Assembly (NCBI GenBank): GCA_026913215.1
Contig: JAPTYK010000007.1
Span: 1-64,000 of the forward strand
Reading direction: 5' to 3'
Length of the DNA: 64,000 nt
Origin: Streptomyces diastatochromogenes
GTDB taxonomy: Bacteria; Actinomycetota; Actinomycetes; Streptomycetales; Streptomycetaceae
A program made the translations under genes and the position numbers. A model generated the notes under the pieces. The model saw only the letters and a list, made by a program, of their open reading frames with translations, did no database searches and was not told the DNA's origin. Shown one piece after another: positions 48,023-57,056 of this stretch. Position 1 is the first letter of the stretch. Every line of letters begins with the position of its first letter.

Positions 48023-50173
48023 CCTCACGGTTTCGTATGGACATTCGACTCCTCGATGGACTCGACGAACCGAAGTACCTCTTCCGCGCTGTGAAACCGA
48101 TGGTTCCTGTGGACGGGCGTGGGGTCGTATCCGTCCGCCTTAAGGAGAGGCCGAAGTTCTACAAGCGTGTTGCCGACGGTGCGGGGGCTCACCTTGAAGA
48201 GAGCTGCGATCGTCGGCCGGGTGGCAACTTGGCGCATAGCAAGGATCGCGGCAAGAACTCGACCCTCATCGGTGATCTTCCTGTGGCCAGTAACTGCGCC
48301 TGGGTCCTTTTTCAGTTCGGCACCCCGTCGTTTGCGCCGAATCTCCTGAAGGCGGGCTTGGTACTTAATGGCCAGACGGGTAGTAATGGCATCGAGTTCA
48401 TCACTGCTCATGCCGGTGATGGCCGGATGGCGCAATGCTTCTTGAGGGTCTACTTCCTTCAGGGTGCCAGCGGACGCGACGAAGTCGCGGACCGCCTGAG
48501 TGCTGGGAAGTCGGAGCGCGATGGGACGTACTGGGTGGTTGTGATCCGTCAAGAGGACTCGAGTCTCGCGAGTAACCTGCTGCATGGTGCTTCGGCCTAC
48601 TCCGAGCAGGTCTTGCAGAACAGGCATTGGGCAGACCTCTCGAAGGTAGACAAGGGTGGCCACAATGCGAGCTGCGGGCGTCATTACCGTCATTCCGCCC
48701 GCACCTTTCGTGCGGCGCCTCCTTCCACCTCGCTTGTTGTAAGCCCGTTTCTCGGCCTGGGCCTCCTGGGCTGGTGCGAGCACTTCGATGAGACGCTGAA
48801 GTTCTTCCCGGCTCATGCCGGTAAGTACTGGATGAGAAAGCATATCCAGCACTTCCGACGGGATGACTCTGGGGCCGCTACCGTTTTGTGCGGCAGTGCA
48901 GAAGCCGTTTGGCTGGACGGTGTAGTTCCAGGCTCCGCAGGTTTCATGTGGCTGGATCGGCAGGGATTCCAGATACTCCTTGCTCACGGTGATCCCGATC
49001 GGATAGATACCTGTGTCGAGCTCGGCCTCGACGCGCAAGCCAGCGCGAGTGCGGGTGGACTCGATGGTCTTGATGACGACCTCGTAGCTGGTCAGTGGAC
49101 GTCCGCGCCAGTTCATCGTGATGTGGGAGAAAAGTCGGTGTTCGACCTTATTCCACTTCGATGTTCCGGGTGGAAAGTGGCAGACGGTAATGGCCAAACC
49201 AGTTTCTTCAGCGAAAGCTGCGAGTTCAGACTTCCACAGTCGGTATCGAGGAGAGTTCGATCCGCCGGAGTCTGCTGTGATGAGGAGGCGCTGGGCATTC
49301 GGGTAGACGCCTCTGCCTCGATTTTCCCACCATCGACGAATCGAGGAAACAGCGAAAGTGGACGTGTCGTGGTCTACTCCGACGTTTACCCAGCCCGTGT
49401 TTGCTGCGATGTCGTAGATTCCGTAAGGGATGGCCTGCTGAATGTCCCGCGGAAGAAGAGCGAGTGGTCCTCAACATCGATCGGCTCGCCTTTGGGTCGC
49501 CATTCGCGGCCAGGGTGTGGTATTGACCAATTATTTCCTTCTTCTTAGTGTCCACGCTGATGACTGGCTCGCCAGCTGCCTGATGTTCCTTGACCTGATC
49601 GTTGATGTAGTGGAACTGAGCGTCTCGGTCCGGGTGCTGTTTTCCTTCCAAGGTCTTGGCATTGCCCTGCAGGCTGAACCCGTTCTCGCGCAGCAGCCTT
49701 CCGACCGTGGTCGCGGAGACCGCATGCCCTTGCCCGGTCAGCTCGAAAGCGAGATTTCGCAGCGACTTTGTCGTCCATCTCAAGGGGGACATGGGATCGC
49801 CTCGCTCGTCCGGCTCGACCAGCGCCAACAGGGCGGGCAACAGCGCCGGGTTCTTCTCGGTCGCCTTTCTGCGGCCACCCCCTGGGCGTCGGCTGCGTCC
49901 CGCCGGAAGAGGGGTCGACTCTTCGGCGAGCTCGGCGATTCCTTTGCGAACGGTCGTTTCGCTGACACCCGCCACGCGGGATACTGCGCGTATACCGCCA
50001 TGTCCCAGCTCGCGGGCCTCGGCAGCCAGCAGGAAACGCCGCTGCCTTTCGTTGAGGTGAGGGAGCAAAGCCCCCAATCTGGACGCAAGTTGACGAGACG
50101 CCGGCTGGGATATGAGCATGCAAGATCAACGATCTTGGGGTCTGCGAAGCAACGCTTTGTTTCCGGACGGCTT
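48006..50173 (-). mobile_element. ISAzo13-type insertion sequence, 2,168 bp
   Basis: The element is bounded by 17-18 bp perfect inverted repeats and a 4-bp target duplication CAAG (48002-48005 and 50174-50177). Removing it together with one CAAG restores the interrupted ABC ATPase reading frame exactly, which proves the boundaries. It encodes one long transposase on the minus strand. The intact ends and clean duplication suggest a recent insertion. Confidence 0.9.
48025..50119 (-). CDS. ISAzo13-family DDE transposase with C-terminal extension (frameshifted)
   Basis: About 700 residues. N-terminal HTH LGHGGIRAVSRVAGVSETTV; then GRPGGGRRK-like linker, MSPLRWTTKSLRNLAFEL and VSATTVGRLLRENGFSLQG; the DDE region VISVDTKKKEIIG, LLITADSGGSNSPRYRLW, FPPGTSKWNKVEHRLF and HETCGAWNYTVQP. 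Frame changes near 49490 and 49450 fit missing bases. After the usual family end the frame continues for about 300 residues with two related HTH units: VLTGMSREELQ, LGVGRSTMQQVT and AITGMSSDELD, FKVSPRTVGNTL. The extension is unusual as far as I know. Confidence 0.78.
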
Positions 50174-50174
50174 C
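50157..50174 (-). repeat. Right terminal inverted repeat of the element
   Basis: TTGTTTCCGGACGGCTTC, the reverse complement of 48005-48022; followed by the second CAAG at 50174-50177. Confidence 0.85.
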
Positions 50175-50550
50175 AAGGGCCCTGTACAGGCGCCCGGGGC
50201 TGCTGATCCTCGACGAGCCCACCTCCCAGATGGACCCCCGCGGCGAGCACCAGATCTTCGAGCAGATCAAGGCCATCGCGGCGGACCGCATCACGATCAT
50301 GGTCACCCACCGCCTGGAGAACACCAAGATCGCTGACCACATCATCGTGATGGAGGACGGCCGGATCACCGAACAGGGCAGGTACGACGACCTCGTGCAC
50401 GCCGGCGGCACCTTCGCCGAGCTGCTGGAGCTCTCCCAGGACCGCTGACCGCCACGCCCCGTCCCCTCGCTGACCGCCAAGCCACCCCTGCCCCCGTGCC
50501 CGGCTCAACCAGAGCCCGAGCACACCCGTCCCCTCAGCGCCGAGGTCCTG

Positions 50551-51596
50551 ATGCCGCCCTCTTCTTCTCACATCCGTACCGTGGTCACCGCCTACCTCGA
50601 CCGGCATCCCGGCGAGCGGGACGCCCTGGCCGGCCTGCTGGCGGCGCTGGACGCCGGCGCCGAGCCGACCAGCCGCACCACCCTTCCTGCCCACATCACG
50701 TGCAGCGCCGTCGTGATCGACCGGCACCGGCGGGTCCTGCACATCCGCCACAAGGCGAGCGGAGGACTGCTGCTCGCCCCCGGCGGACACGTCGAGGCGG
50801 ATGACGGCACTCTCCTGGCCGCGGCCCTGCGCGAGGTCAAGGAGGAGACCGGGATCCCCGCCTCGGCTCTCGTCCTGACGCCCGAGCTCCAAGACGAGCC
50901 GATCGACATCGACGTCCACGCCATCGACCCCAACCCGGCACGAGGCGAAGCAGCCCACTGCCACTACGACGTGCGCTTCGTCTTCTACCTCGCCGACGGT
51001 GCGCCCGAGCTCGTGCTGCAGGCCGAGGAGGTCACGGGATCGGCGTGGCTGCCGTTCGACGAAGTGTCCTCCCCGACGCTGCGCGAGAAACTCGCCGGCT
51101 CGGCTCTGGACGGGGTGATCGTTGCGGTGAACGCCTCCGCGATCATCCACGACGGCCAGGGCCGGTACTTGCTGCACTTGCGGGACGCCAACAAGCCGTG
51201 GATCTGGGAGCCCGGGTGCTGGTCGCTGCTCGGCGGCGGCCGGGAACCGCAGGACCGCACCCTGCTCGACACGGTCCGTCGGGAGCTGCGCGAGGAGGCC
51301 GGCCTGACGGCCCTGGACCTGGAGCCGTACGCGGTCGAGCACGTCACCGGCACCGACGGGACAAGGGTTCAGATCCAGCTGTTCACCGGCCTGTGGAACG
51401 GCGACCCGGCCCGTTTGCCCCTCACCGAGGGCGTGATGCTCGCCTGGGTGCGGCCCGAGAGTTCCCGTACATGACGATGCTGCCCTCGACCCGGGAACTG
51501 CTGGAGCAGCACGCCGCCGATCACCCCGGCCCGCCGACGGTCCGACGGAGCCCGCAGGGACCACGCGGGCGGAGGCGCCGTCCGGGACCGTGCTGA
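50551..51596 (+). CDS. Tandem double-Nudix hydrolase (frameshifted near end)
   Basis: About 348 residues with two complete Nudix domains. Box 1: GGHVEADDGTLLAAALREVK followed by EETGI (near residue 80). Box 2: GGGREPQDRTLLDTVRREL followed by REEAGL (near residue 235). Nudix enzymes cleave nucleoside diphosphates linked to another moiety. At about 51460 the written frame ends in PESSRT, while the next frame reads FPYMTMLPSTRELLEQHAAD and ends at 51596; one missing base explains this. It starts 102 bp after the exporter and overlaps the next Nudix gene by 7 bp. GAGG precedes the ATG. Confidence 0.82.
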
Positions 51597-52024
51597 ACGT
51601 GGTCGGTGTTCACCTCTACCTGGAACGCGGCGGGCAGGTCCTGCTGGGCCTGCGGCATCCCGACTCGGCGTACGCGGGCGGCTCCTGGCATGTGCTGGCG
51701 GGCCACTGCGAGGCGGAGGCCGCGACCGCGTGCCTCGTGAGGGAGGCGTACGAGGAGGCGGGACTGGTCATCGAACCGGCCGATGTCGAGCTCGTCCACA
51801 CCGTGCACATGAGGGACCACCCCACGGACCCGCCCCGCGTCCAGCTCTTCTTCCGCGCCCTCCGCTGGGAGGGTGAGCCGGAACTGCGGGAGCCGGACAA
51901 GTGCGTCCAGTGGGAGTGGTGGAACGTCAAGGACCTTCCCGAGCAGGTCGTCCCCTACACGTGCGCTGCGATCGAGGGCATTCGGGCCGGACGCGTCTAC
52001 ACGGAACTGGGATGGACGCGGTGA
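51590..52024 (+). CDS. Single-domain Nudix hydrolase
   Basis: 144 residues: LNVVGVHLYLERGGQVLLG, then the Nudix box GHCEAEAATACLVREAYEEA with GL following. The box is GHCE-type with a shortened first spacer, as in the Nudix-kinase fusion at 55641, so the two may be related. C-terminal DKCVQWEWWNVKDLPEQV is also shared with that protein (DKCDAIGWFELDGLPEPM), supporting a common substrate type. Start GTG 51590 overlaps the previous gene. Confidence 0.85.
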   Translation: MLNVVGVHLYLERGGQVLLGLRHPDSAYAGGSWHVLAGHCEAEAATACLVREAYEEAGLVIEPADVELVHTVHMRDHPTDPPRVQLFFRALRWEGEPELREPDKCVQWEWWNVKDLPEQVVPYTCAAIEGIRAGRVYTELGWTR

Positions 52025-52799
52025 CCGGATTCGACTCCGTGGGCGCTGCGTACGCCGTCCACTCCGACAGCGCGCGGGGCCGCCTGCGGCACGACCTGGT
52101 GGAACGGCGGCTTCTCGCCGAGCTGCCGGCCGCGCCCGCTCGGATTCTGGACGTCGGCTGCGGGAACGGCGAGATGACGCTGCGCCTCGCCGCGGCCGGC
52201 CACCGGGTGACCGGCGTCGATCCGGCCGCCACCATGCTGGCGGCCGCGCCGACCGTCTCGCGGCCCGGCCCGAGCTCGCCGACCGCGTCCAGCTCGTCAA
52301 CGCCGGCTTCGACTCCCTGTCCTTGGACGGGGAGCCGTTCGACGGGGTGTGCTGCCACGGCGTGCTGATGTACCTGGAGGATCCCGGTGAGGCGGTCGCC
52401 TGTCTGGCTGGGCTGGTAGCGCCGGGCGGCCTGCTGAGCATCCTCGCCAAGAACCGCCGAGCCGTCGGCGTGCGCGAGGCTCTCGCCGGTGACTCCGAGA
52501 CCGCGTGTCGGCTCATCGTGTCCGGGGCGGACCGGAGTGTGGGCAATCTCGGCCGGGAAACCCGCGGGGACGACCCCGACGCCCTCGACCGGCTCGCCGC
52601 CGAGCACGGGCTGAGTCCGCAGCCGTGGCAGGGTGTGCGGATCTTCCACGACCACTTCGACGACACCTGGGCTCCGGATCCGGCCGCCTACGCGGCGGCA
52701 CTGGAGCTGGAGTGGGCCGCGTCCTCGCAGAGCCCCTACCGGGACCTGGGTCACCTCGTGCACACCCTGGCTCGCAGACCGGGGCGGAGCCGATCGTGA
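52021..52799 (+). CDS. SAM-dependent methyltransferase (frameshifted)
   Basis: Class I methyltransferase, about 259 residues. Motif I ILDVGCGNGEMTLRLAAAG, acidic VTGVDPAATML, then, after one missing base near 52250, ELADRVQLVNAGFDSLSLDG, VCCHGVLMYLEDPGEAVACL and GGLLSILAKNRRAVG. The C-terminal part resembles CmoM/SmtA-type enzymes. Start GTG 52021 overlaps the Nudix stop (GTGA); an in-frame ATG at 52012 is the alternative. Its stop overlaps the MFS gene the same way. Substrate unknown. Confidence 0.8.
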
Positions 52800-54109
52800 C
52801 GCCCACCACCACAGTCCATGACGCGGCCGCGGAAGGCGCGGCCGCCGTTCCTCTGCGCGCCAACAGGTCCTTTCGCGCTTACTGGGTCGGCGAGGCGGTG
52901 ACCCTCGCGGGGTCATCGGTCCACGGCGTGGCGCTGCCGGTGATCGCGGTGCTGGAGCTGGACGCCTCCCCCGGCCAGGTGTCGCTGTTGGCCGCCGCGG
53001 CGACGGTGCCCGCGTTCGTTCTCGCGCTGCCCGCCGGGGTGGCCGGCGACCGGTACCCGAAGAAGAAGATCATGATCGGTACGGATCTTGCCGCAGCCGT
53101 GGTGGTGTCCGTGGTGCCGGTCTGCTGGGCCGTGGGCGTTCTGTCCGTGCCCGTGCTCTACGCGGTCGCCCTGCTGCTGGGGGCACTGACCGTGCTGCAT
53201 CAGGCCGCGTCGATCGCCATCGTGCCTGAGATCGTCGACCGCGCCCACATGCATTCGGCGAACGCGCGGATTGCCGGCGCCTTCTCCTTGGCGGACACAG
53301 CCGGTACCTACGGCGGCACCCTCGTCGTGGGCCTCCTCGGTGCGGGCCGCGCCCTGTGGCTGGACTCCGTCTCGTACCTTTTCAGCGCCTGGTGCGCCTC
53401 CCGGATCCGGCCCAGCGCGGCACGACGGGCGGCGGCTGCCCGGCCCTCGCGGATGGGCGCCGCGATCCGCGAGGGGCTTCGCTACGTGATGCGCGATCCG
53501 ATACAGCGTCCCCTGGTGCTCTCGCTCGCCGGTCTCGCCTTCGCCGACGGGATCGTGACGACGTACTTCGCGTACACGCTGCTGACCCGGCTGGACTCCG
53601 GCAGCACCGGTCTCGGCCAGGTCATGGGCGTCACCGCCGTCGGCGGCCTCGCGGGGGCGGTGGTCGCCACCCGTCTCGTGGACCGGTTCGGGCCGGCATG
53701 CGTGATTCTGACCGGGTTCCTCGCCTACGCCGTGTGCGGCGTGCCCCTTCTCGTCGCCCGGCCGGAACCGGTGTGGCTGGGCGTGATCGCGGCCGCCGGC
53801 GCGCTGAGGACGGCGGCCGCGGTCGCGGCGGGCACGACACAACGGTCCCTGCGCCAGCAACTGTGCCCTCCCGAGCTGCAGTCCCGCGCGCAGCAGACCT
53901 CCGTCTGGCTGGTCACCGGACTGCGCCCGGCAGCCGCCCTCACGGCCGGCGCCATCGCTGCCGCCTCCTCCGTACATGCCGCGCTGATCGCCGGGACCTT
54001 GCTCTACCTCGTGCCTGCAGCACTGCTGTGGGCCTCGCCGGTCCGCCGCCTGACCACCATGCCCGCTGCTGCGCCCACTCCCGGGAAGGACCCCGCTCCT
54101 GGCTCTTGA
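52796..54109 (+). CDS. MFS efflux transporter
   Basis: 437 residues with about 12 hydrophobic segments, starting FRAYWVGEAVTLAGSSVHG. The loop between helices 2 and 3 carries the MFS motif A variant GVAGDRYPKKKIMIGTD. Closest to the macrolide/enterobactin-type exporters of the DHA3 group (LDSVSYLFSAWC). Likely exports the product of the gene train. Start GTG 52796 overlaps the methyltransferase stop (GTGA). With the ABC exporter interrupted, this may be the remaining pump. Confidence 0.85.
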   Translation: MTPTTTVHDAAAEGAAAVPLRANRSFRAYWVGEAVTLAGSSVHGVALPVIAVLELDASPGQVSLLAAAATVPAFVLALPAGVAGDRYPKKKIMIGTDLAAAVVVSVVPVCWAVGVLSVPVLYAVALLLGALTVLHQAASIAIVPEIVDRAHMHSANARIAGAFSLADTAGTYGGTLVVGLLGAGRALWLDSVSYLFSAWCASRIRPSAARRAAAARPSRMGAAIREGLRYVMRDPIQRPLVLSLAGLAFADGIVTTYFAYTLLTRLDSGSTGLGQVMGVTAVGGLAGAVVATRLVDRFGPACVILTGFLAYAVCGVPLLVARPEPVWLGVIAAAGALRTAAAVAAGTTQRSLRQQLCPPELQSRAQQTSVWLVTGLRPAAALTAGAIAAASSVHAALIAGTLLYLVPAALLWASPVRRLTTMPAAAPTPGKDPAPGS

Positions 54110-54143
54110 CCTCCACACGGCGACGGGCCGTCGGTGCACCGGC

Positions 54144-54230
54144 ATGGTCGACCGGCTCACGGCCGACGGTGTCCTGACCGACTCGCTGCTACGCGACGTC
54201 GCCTTCGCCTACCAGCACGGCTACCTCTGA
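54144..54230 (+). other. Short open frame of 28 codons, possible gene remnant
   Basis: ATG 54144 gives MVDRLTADGVLTDSLLRDVA, then FAYQHGYL and a stop. The composition looks protein-like (it recalls the start of some protein methyltransferases) but the frame is too short to judge. It fills the 171-bp gap between the MFS and HIT genes. Confidence 0.3.
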
Positions 54231-54280
54231 CAGGCCGCACCGCACCACCACACCAGCCGTATAGCAACGAGGAGTTACGG

Positions 54281-54811
54281 GTGCCCCAGCCACCGAACGT
54301 TCACCCCCAAGCCGTCGGACCCGCCGTGCCGGGCGGCTGGCCCGAGACCTTCCTCCGCCACCGTGCCGGCGACGGCTGTCCCATGTGCGCGAACGACTAC
54401 GCCGCGGACGACATCGGGTGGGGTCTCCTGCTCCGCCGCGGCGAGGTGGCCAACGCCTACCTGTGGAGAAGCGGACGCCTGCGCGGCTACTGCGTGCTCA
54501 TCCACCGCGGTGCCCCGCACGTGGCCGAGCCGACCGACCTGTCCGAAGCCGACGCGGCCGCCTACTGGCGCGACTCCCTCGCGCTCGGCAGGGCCCTGAC
54601 GGCCTTCTACGAGCCGGTCAAGCTGAACTTCTCCACGCTCGGCAACGTCGTACCCCATCTGCACAGCCACATCTGCCCCCGGTACGCCGGTGACACCGAC
54701 CCGGCGCCGGGCGGGCCACTGCCCTGGGACGTCCTCGACAGCGGGCGCCAGGACGAGGCACAGCTGCAGGCCGACGCCGCTGGGCTGCGGGAACTGCTGG
54801 AGGACGCGTGA
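54281..54811 (+). CDS. HIT-family nucleotide hydrolase/transferase
   Basis: 176 residues. The histidine triad is VVPHLHSHICPRY near residue 130. Nearby segments: LLRRGEVANAYLWRSGRLRG and CVLIHRGAPHVAEPTDLS. HIT proteins hydrolyse or transfer nucleoside monophosphates from phosphoramidates, AMP-conjugates or dinucleoside polyphosphates, which fits the Nudix context. GAGGAG lies upstream of GTG 54281. Its stop overlaps the next methyltransferase (GTGA). Confidence 0.86.
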   Translation: MPQPPNVHPQAVGPAVPGGWPETFLRHRAGDGCPMCANDYAADDIGWGLLLRRGEVANAYLWRSGRLRGYCVLIHRGAPHVAEPTDLSEADAAAYWRDSLALGRALTAFYEPVKLNFSTLGNVVPHLHSHICPRYAGDTDPAPGGPLPWDVLDSGRQDEAQLQADAAGLRELLEDA

Positions 54812-55644
54812 GCACCCCGCCGCACAACGAGCCCACGGGGCTGTTCACGTCGACGGCGGCGCACTACGCCCGTCACCGCCCCGGCATCCCGCCGGAGGCC
54901 GTCTCGCTCCTCGCCGACACGATGCGGGACGCCGACCGCCCAGCCCTCCTCGACCTCGGCTCCGGCACGGGCCAGGTGCCTGCCGCTCTACTCCCGGCCG
55001 TTCCCCAGATCAACCGCGTGGACCTGGTCGACCCGGACCAGGACATGCTCCGTCAGGCCGCCGCTACTCTTGAACACCTTCTGGCCGGCCGTCGGGCCGG
55101 CTTCCACCCGGTGGCGGCCGAGGACTTCATGCCCCCATTCGACGGCTACCGGGCGGCCCTGGTCACCTGCGCGCGGTCCTTTCACTGGATGGAGCGGTTC
55201 CCTGTCCTGAAGATGGTCGACCGTGTCACCACGCCCGGGGCCACAGTGGCGATCATGGGGGACGGCAGCCTGTGGACCTACCGGGCGGACTGGACGGCCG
55301 CGCTCAAGCAGCTGATCCAGTCCTACCTGGGCAAGGAGCGCCGCGCGGGCACGGGCGGCGTGTATGCCGGACCGGGCCGGCGGTACGAGGACGACCTCGC
55401 CGCGTCGGCGTTCAGCCAGGTCACCGAGCGCCGCTTCCCTGTCCGCCGTGTCTGGGCGCCGACTCAGGTCCTCGGCTACCTGCGCAGCACGAGCTTCGCC
55501 CGCCCGGACCTCTTCGGCGACCGCCACGACCGCTTCGAAGCCGAAGCCCTGAAGCTGTTGGAACGCCACAGCCAGCACACCGGCCTTGTTGAGGAAGCGG
55601 TGTTCACCGTGCTGCTGGCCCGACGTCCAGGATGCAAGGCGTGA
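54808..55644 (+). CDS. SAM-dependent methyltransferase
   Basis: 278 residues. Motif I LLDLGSGTGQVPAALLPAV, acidic loop VDLVDPDQDMLRQAAATL, VTCARSFHWMERFPVLKMV (post-II region) and TPGATVAIMGDGSLW. It is of the UbiE/trans-aconitate type and differs from the methyltransferase at 52021. Coupled by GTGA to both neighbours. Substrate unknown. Confidence 0.85.
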   Translation: MSTPPHNEPTGLFTSTAAHYARHRPGIPPEAVSLLADTMRDADRPALLDLGSGTGQVPAALLPAVPQINRVDLVDPDQDMLRQAAATLEHLLAGRRAGFHPVAAEDFMPPFDGYRAALVTCARSFHWMERFPVLKMVDRVTTPGATVAIMGDGSLWTYRADWTAALKQLIQSYLGKERRAGTGGVYAGPGRRYEDDLAASAFSQVTERRFPVRRVWAPTQVLGYLRSTSFARPDLFGDRHDRFEAEALKLLERHSQHTGLVEEAVFTVLLARRPGCKA

Positions 55645-57056
55645 CCGGCGGACGGCACACCGTGCCGGTAGACGTGCACCTGCTCGCCGTCCGTGACGGA
55701 GATCGGGGCCCGGAAGTTCTGCTGTCCCGGCGGGCCGGCGACGTGTACGCGAGCGGTCTGTGGCACGCGCCGTCGGGCCATGTGGAGCTCGAGACCGTCG
55801 TCGATGCCGTGGTACGCGAAACGCTGGAGGAGACCGGTCTCGTCGTGGAGGCGGCGGACGTGCGGGCGGCGGTCACGGTGCACCACCGGCCGCCGGGCGG
55901 TCAGGCGAGGGTCGGGCTTTTCTTCGAGGCCCGCCGCTGGAGCGGCACCCCGCGGGTCGTGGAGAAGGACAAGTGCGACGCGATCGGATGGTTCGAGCTC
56001 GACGGGCTCCCGGAGCCGATGGTCGCCTACTGCCGCGCCGGAATCGATGCCTACCGGGCCGGCGCGCCGGTCGCGCTGCACTTCCAGGAACCCGGTGATG
56101 CGATCGCCTACGACCCGGCTGCCGACCGCCTCGCCCTGGTTCCCGGCCACACCGACCGCAGGGCCGTACCGGAGGACGCGGTGCGCGCCTTCGTCGAACA
56201 GGCGGTGGGCCGGATCACGACCTGGAGCGATGTCTCCTGGGCCCGTGCAGAGAGCCGTGTATGGCGGGTGCGCGGCGCCGAGGGCGGCACCTGGTACGTC
56301 AAGATCCACCAGAGCGACCGCTTCCACGACCGCGAAGTCGCCGCGCTCCGCGGCTGGGTCGGCGGGCTCGGCGCGGCCGCGCCCCGGCTGGTGGCCGCCG
56401 ATGCGGGGCTGCGGGTCGTCGTGCTCACCGAGGTGGGAGGCAGGTCCCTGCACGGTGCCACGTATCCGCCCGAGGAGCAGCGCCTCATCTTCCGCCGGAT
56501 CGGGCAGCTTGCGGCGGCCATCCACACCAGCGCCCCGGCCCGGCCGGCCGAAGGCATGCTGCCCCTGGGGAAGCTGGAGCGGCACCTGGACGGAGCCCGG
56601 CCCAATCTCGCGCCCGGGGACGAGGAGTTCATCCGCACCGTGGCCGAGAAGGGCGCCCATCTGCCCGGGGTGGACGTGGTGCCCACACACGGTGACTTCC
56701 AGCTGCGCAATCTCCTCTGGGACGGATCCGCCGAGGCCCTGCGCGTGATCGATTTCGAGCGGTCGGAAGACGGTCCGGCCGTACGGGACTTCGTGCGGCT
56801 GTCCGACGCGTGGCACGGTCGCCCCGACCTCCTCCAGGCCGTGATGGACGGCTACGGCCGTCCGTTCACCCGCGAGGAAGAGGACCAGCTCACGGTCTTG
56901 TCCGTCCTGGACGCTGTTTCCGGCATCGCCTACGGCGCCGCCCACAGAGACCCCGAGCTGGTAGAACGCGGCCACCGCACGCTGGCCCGGCTCCGCTCCA
57001 CCCGACACCTTGTGGGGAAGTGGCCAGCGGAGGCTTGGCAGGAAGGGACGCTGTGA
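55641..57056 (+). CDS. Nudix - aminoglycoside-phosphotransferase-like fusion protein
   Basis: 471 residues. Residues 1-155 are a Nudix domain: box SGHVELETVVDAVVRETLEE followed by TGL, with a first spacer one residue shorter than usual. Residues 175-470 are an APH/choline-kinase fold: AESRVWRVRGAEGGTWYVKI (ATP-binding Lys), LRVVVLTEVGGRSLHG hinge, Brenner motif VVPTHGDFQLRNLLWD and metal-binding VIDFERSEDG. The protein could remove a phosphate-linked group and phosphorylate the same molecule. Start GTG 55641 overlaps the methyltransferase stop; the ATG at 55632 is an alternative. The stop overlaps the exonuclease gene. Confidence 0.86.
   Translation: MTGGRHTVPVDVHLLAVRDGDRGPEVLLSRRAGDVYASGLWHAPSGHVELETVVDAVVRETLEETGLVVEAADVRAAVTVHHRPPGGQARVGLFFEARRWSGTPRVVEKDKCDAIGWFELDGLPEPMVAYCRAGIDAYRAGAPVALHFQEPGDAIAYDPAADRLALVPGHTDRRAVPEDAVRAFVEQAVGRITTWSDVSWARAESRVWRVRGAEGGTWYVKIHQSDRFHDREVAALRGWVGGLGAAAPRLVAADAGLRVVVLTEVGGRSLHGATYPPEEQRLIFRRIGQLAAAIHTSAPARPAEGMLPLGKLERHLDGARPNLAPGDEEFIRTVAEKGAHLPGVDVVPTHGDFQLRNLLWDGSAEALRVIDFERSEDGPAVRDFVRLSDAWHGRPDLLQAVMDGYGRPFTREEEDQLTVLSVLDAVSGIAYGAAHRDPELVERGHRTLARLRSTRHLVGKWPAEAWQEGTL

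Larger units (their letters stand above)
46388..50448 (+). pseudogene. ABC exporter (membrane plus ATPase), split by an insertion element
   Basis: Before insertion this was a single ABC half-exporter of about 630 residues. Segments: RAVQLLLGCQVVTGVSAAVL and later membrane helices; FRENVTLGQP; Walker A VGANGSGKST; signature ELSGGQWQRIAC; then, on the far side of the element, Walker B LLILDEPTSQMD, the H-loop MVTHRLENTKIADH and the end ELLELSQDR at 50448. Start TTG 46388 has AGGGGA upstream. One base is missing in GGGG 46753-46756 (AGAVAAYAERRITP). Joining the flanks with one TSD copy gives an unbroken IACSRALYRRPGLLILD, so the insertion alone destroys the gene. Without Walker B the product cannot hydrolyse ATP. 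It heads the Nudix train and follows the NRPS regulator, so it could have served either. Confidence 0.85.

Noticed and set aside
46510..49548. A 1,012-codon open frame starting in the ABC gene
   Set aside because: It is a chimera: the ABC exporter frame runs into the antisense strand of the transposase at the IS junction at 48005. The part after that is not a real protein.
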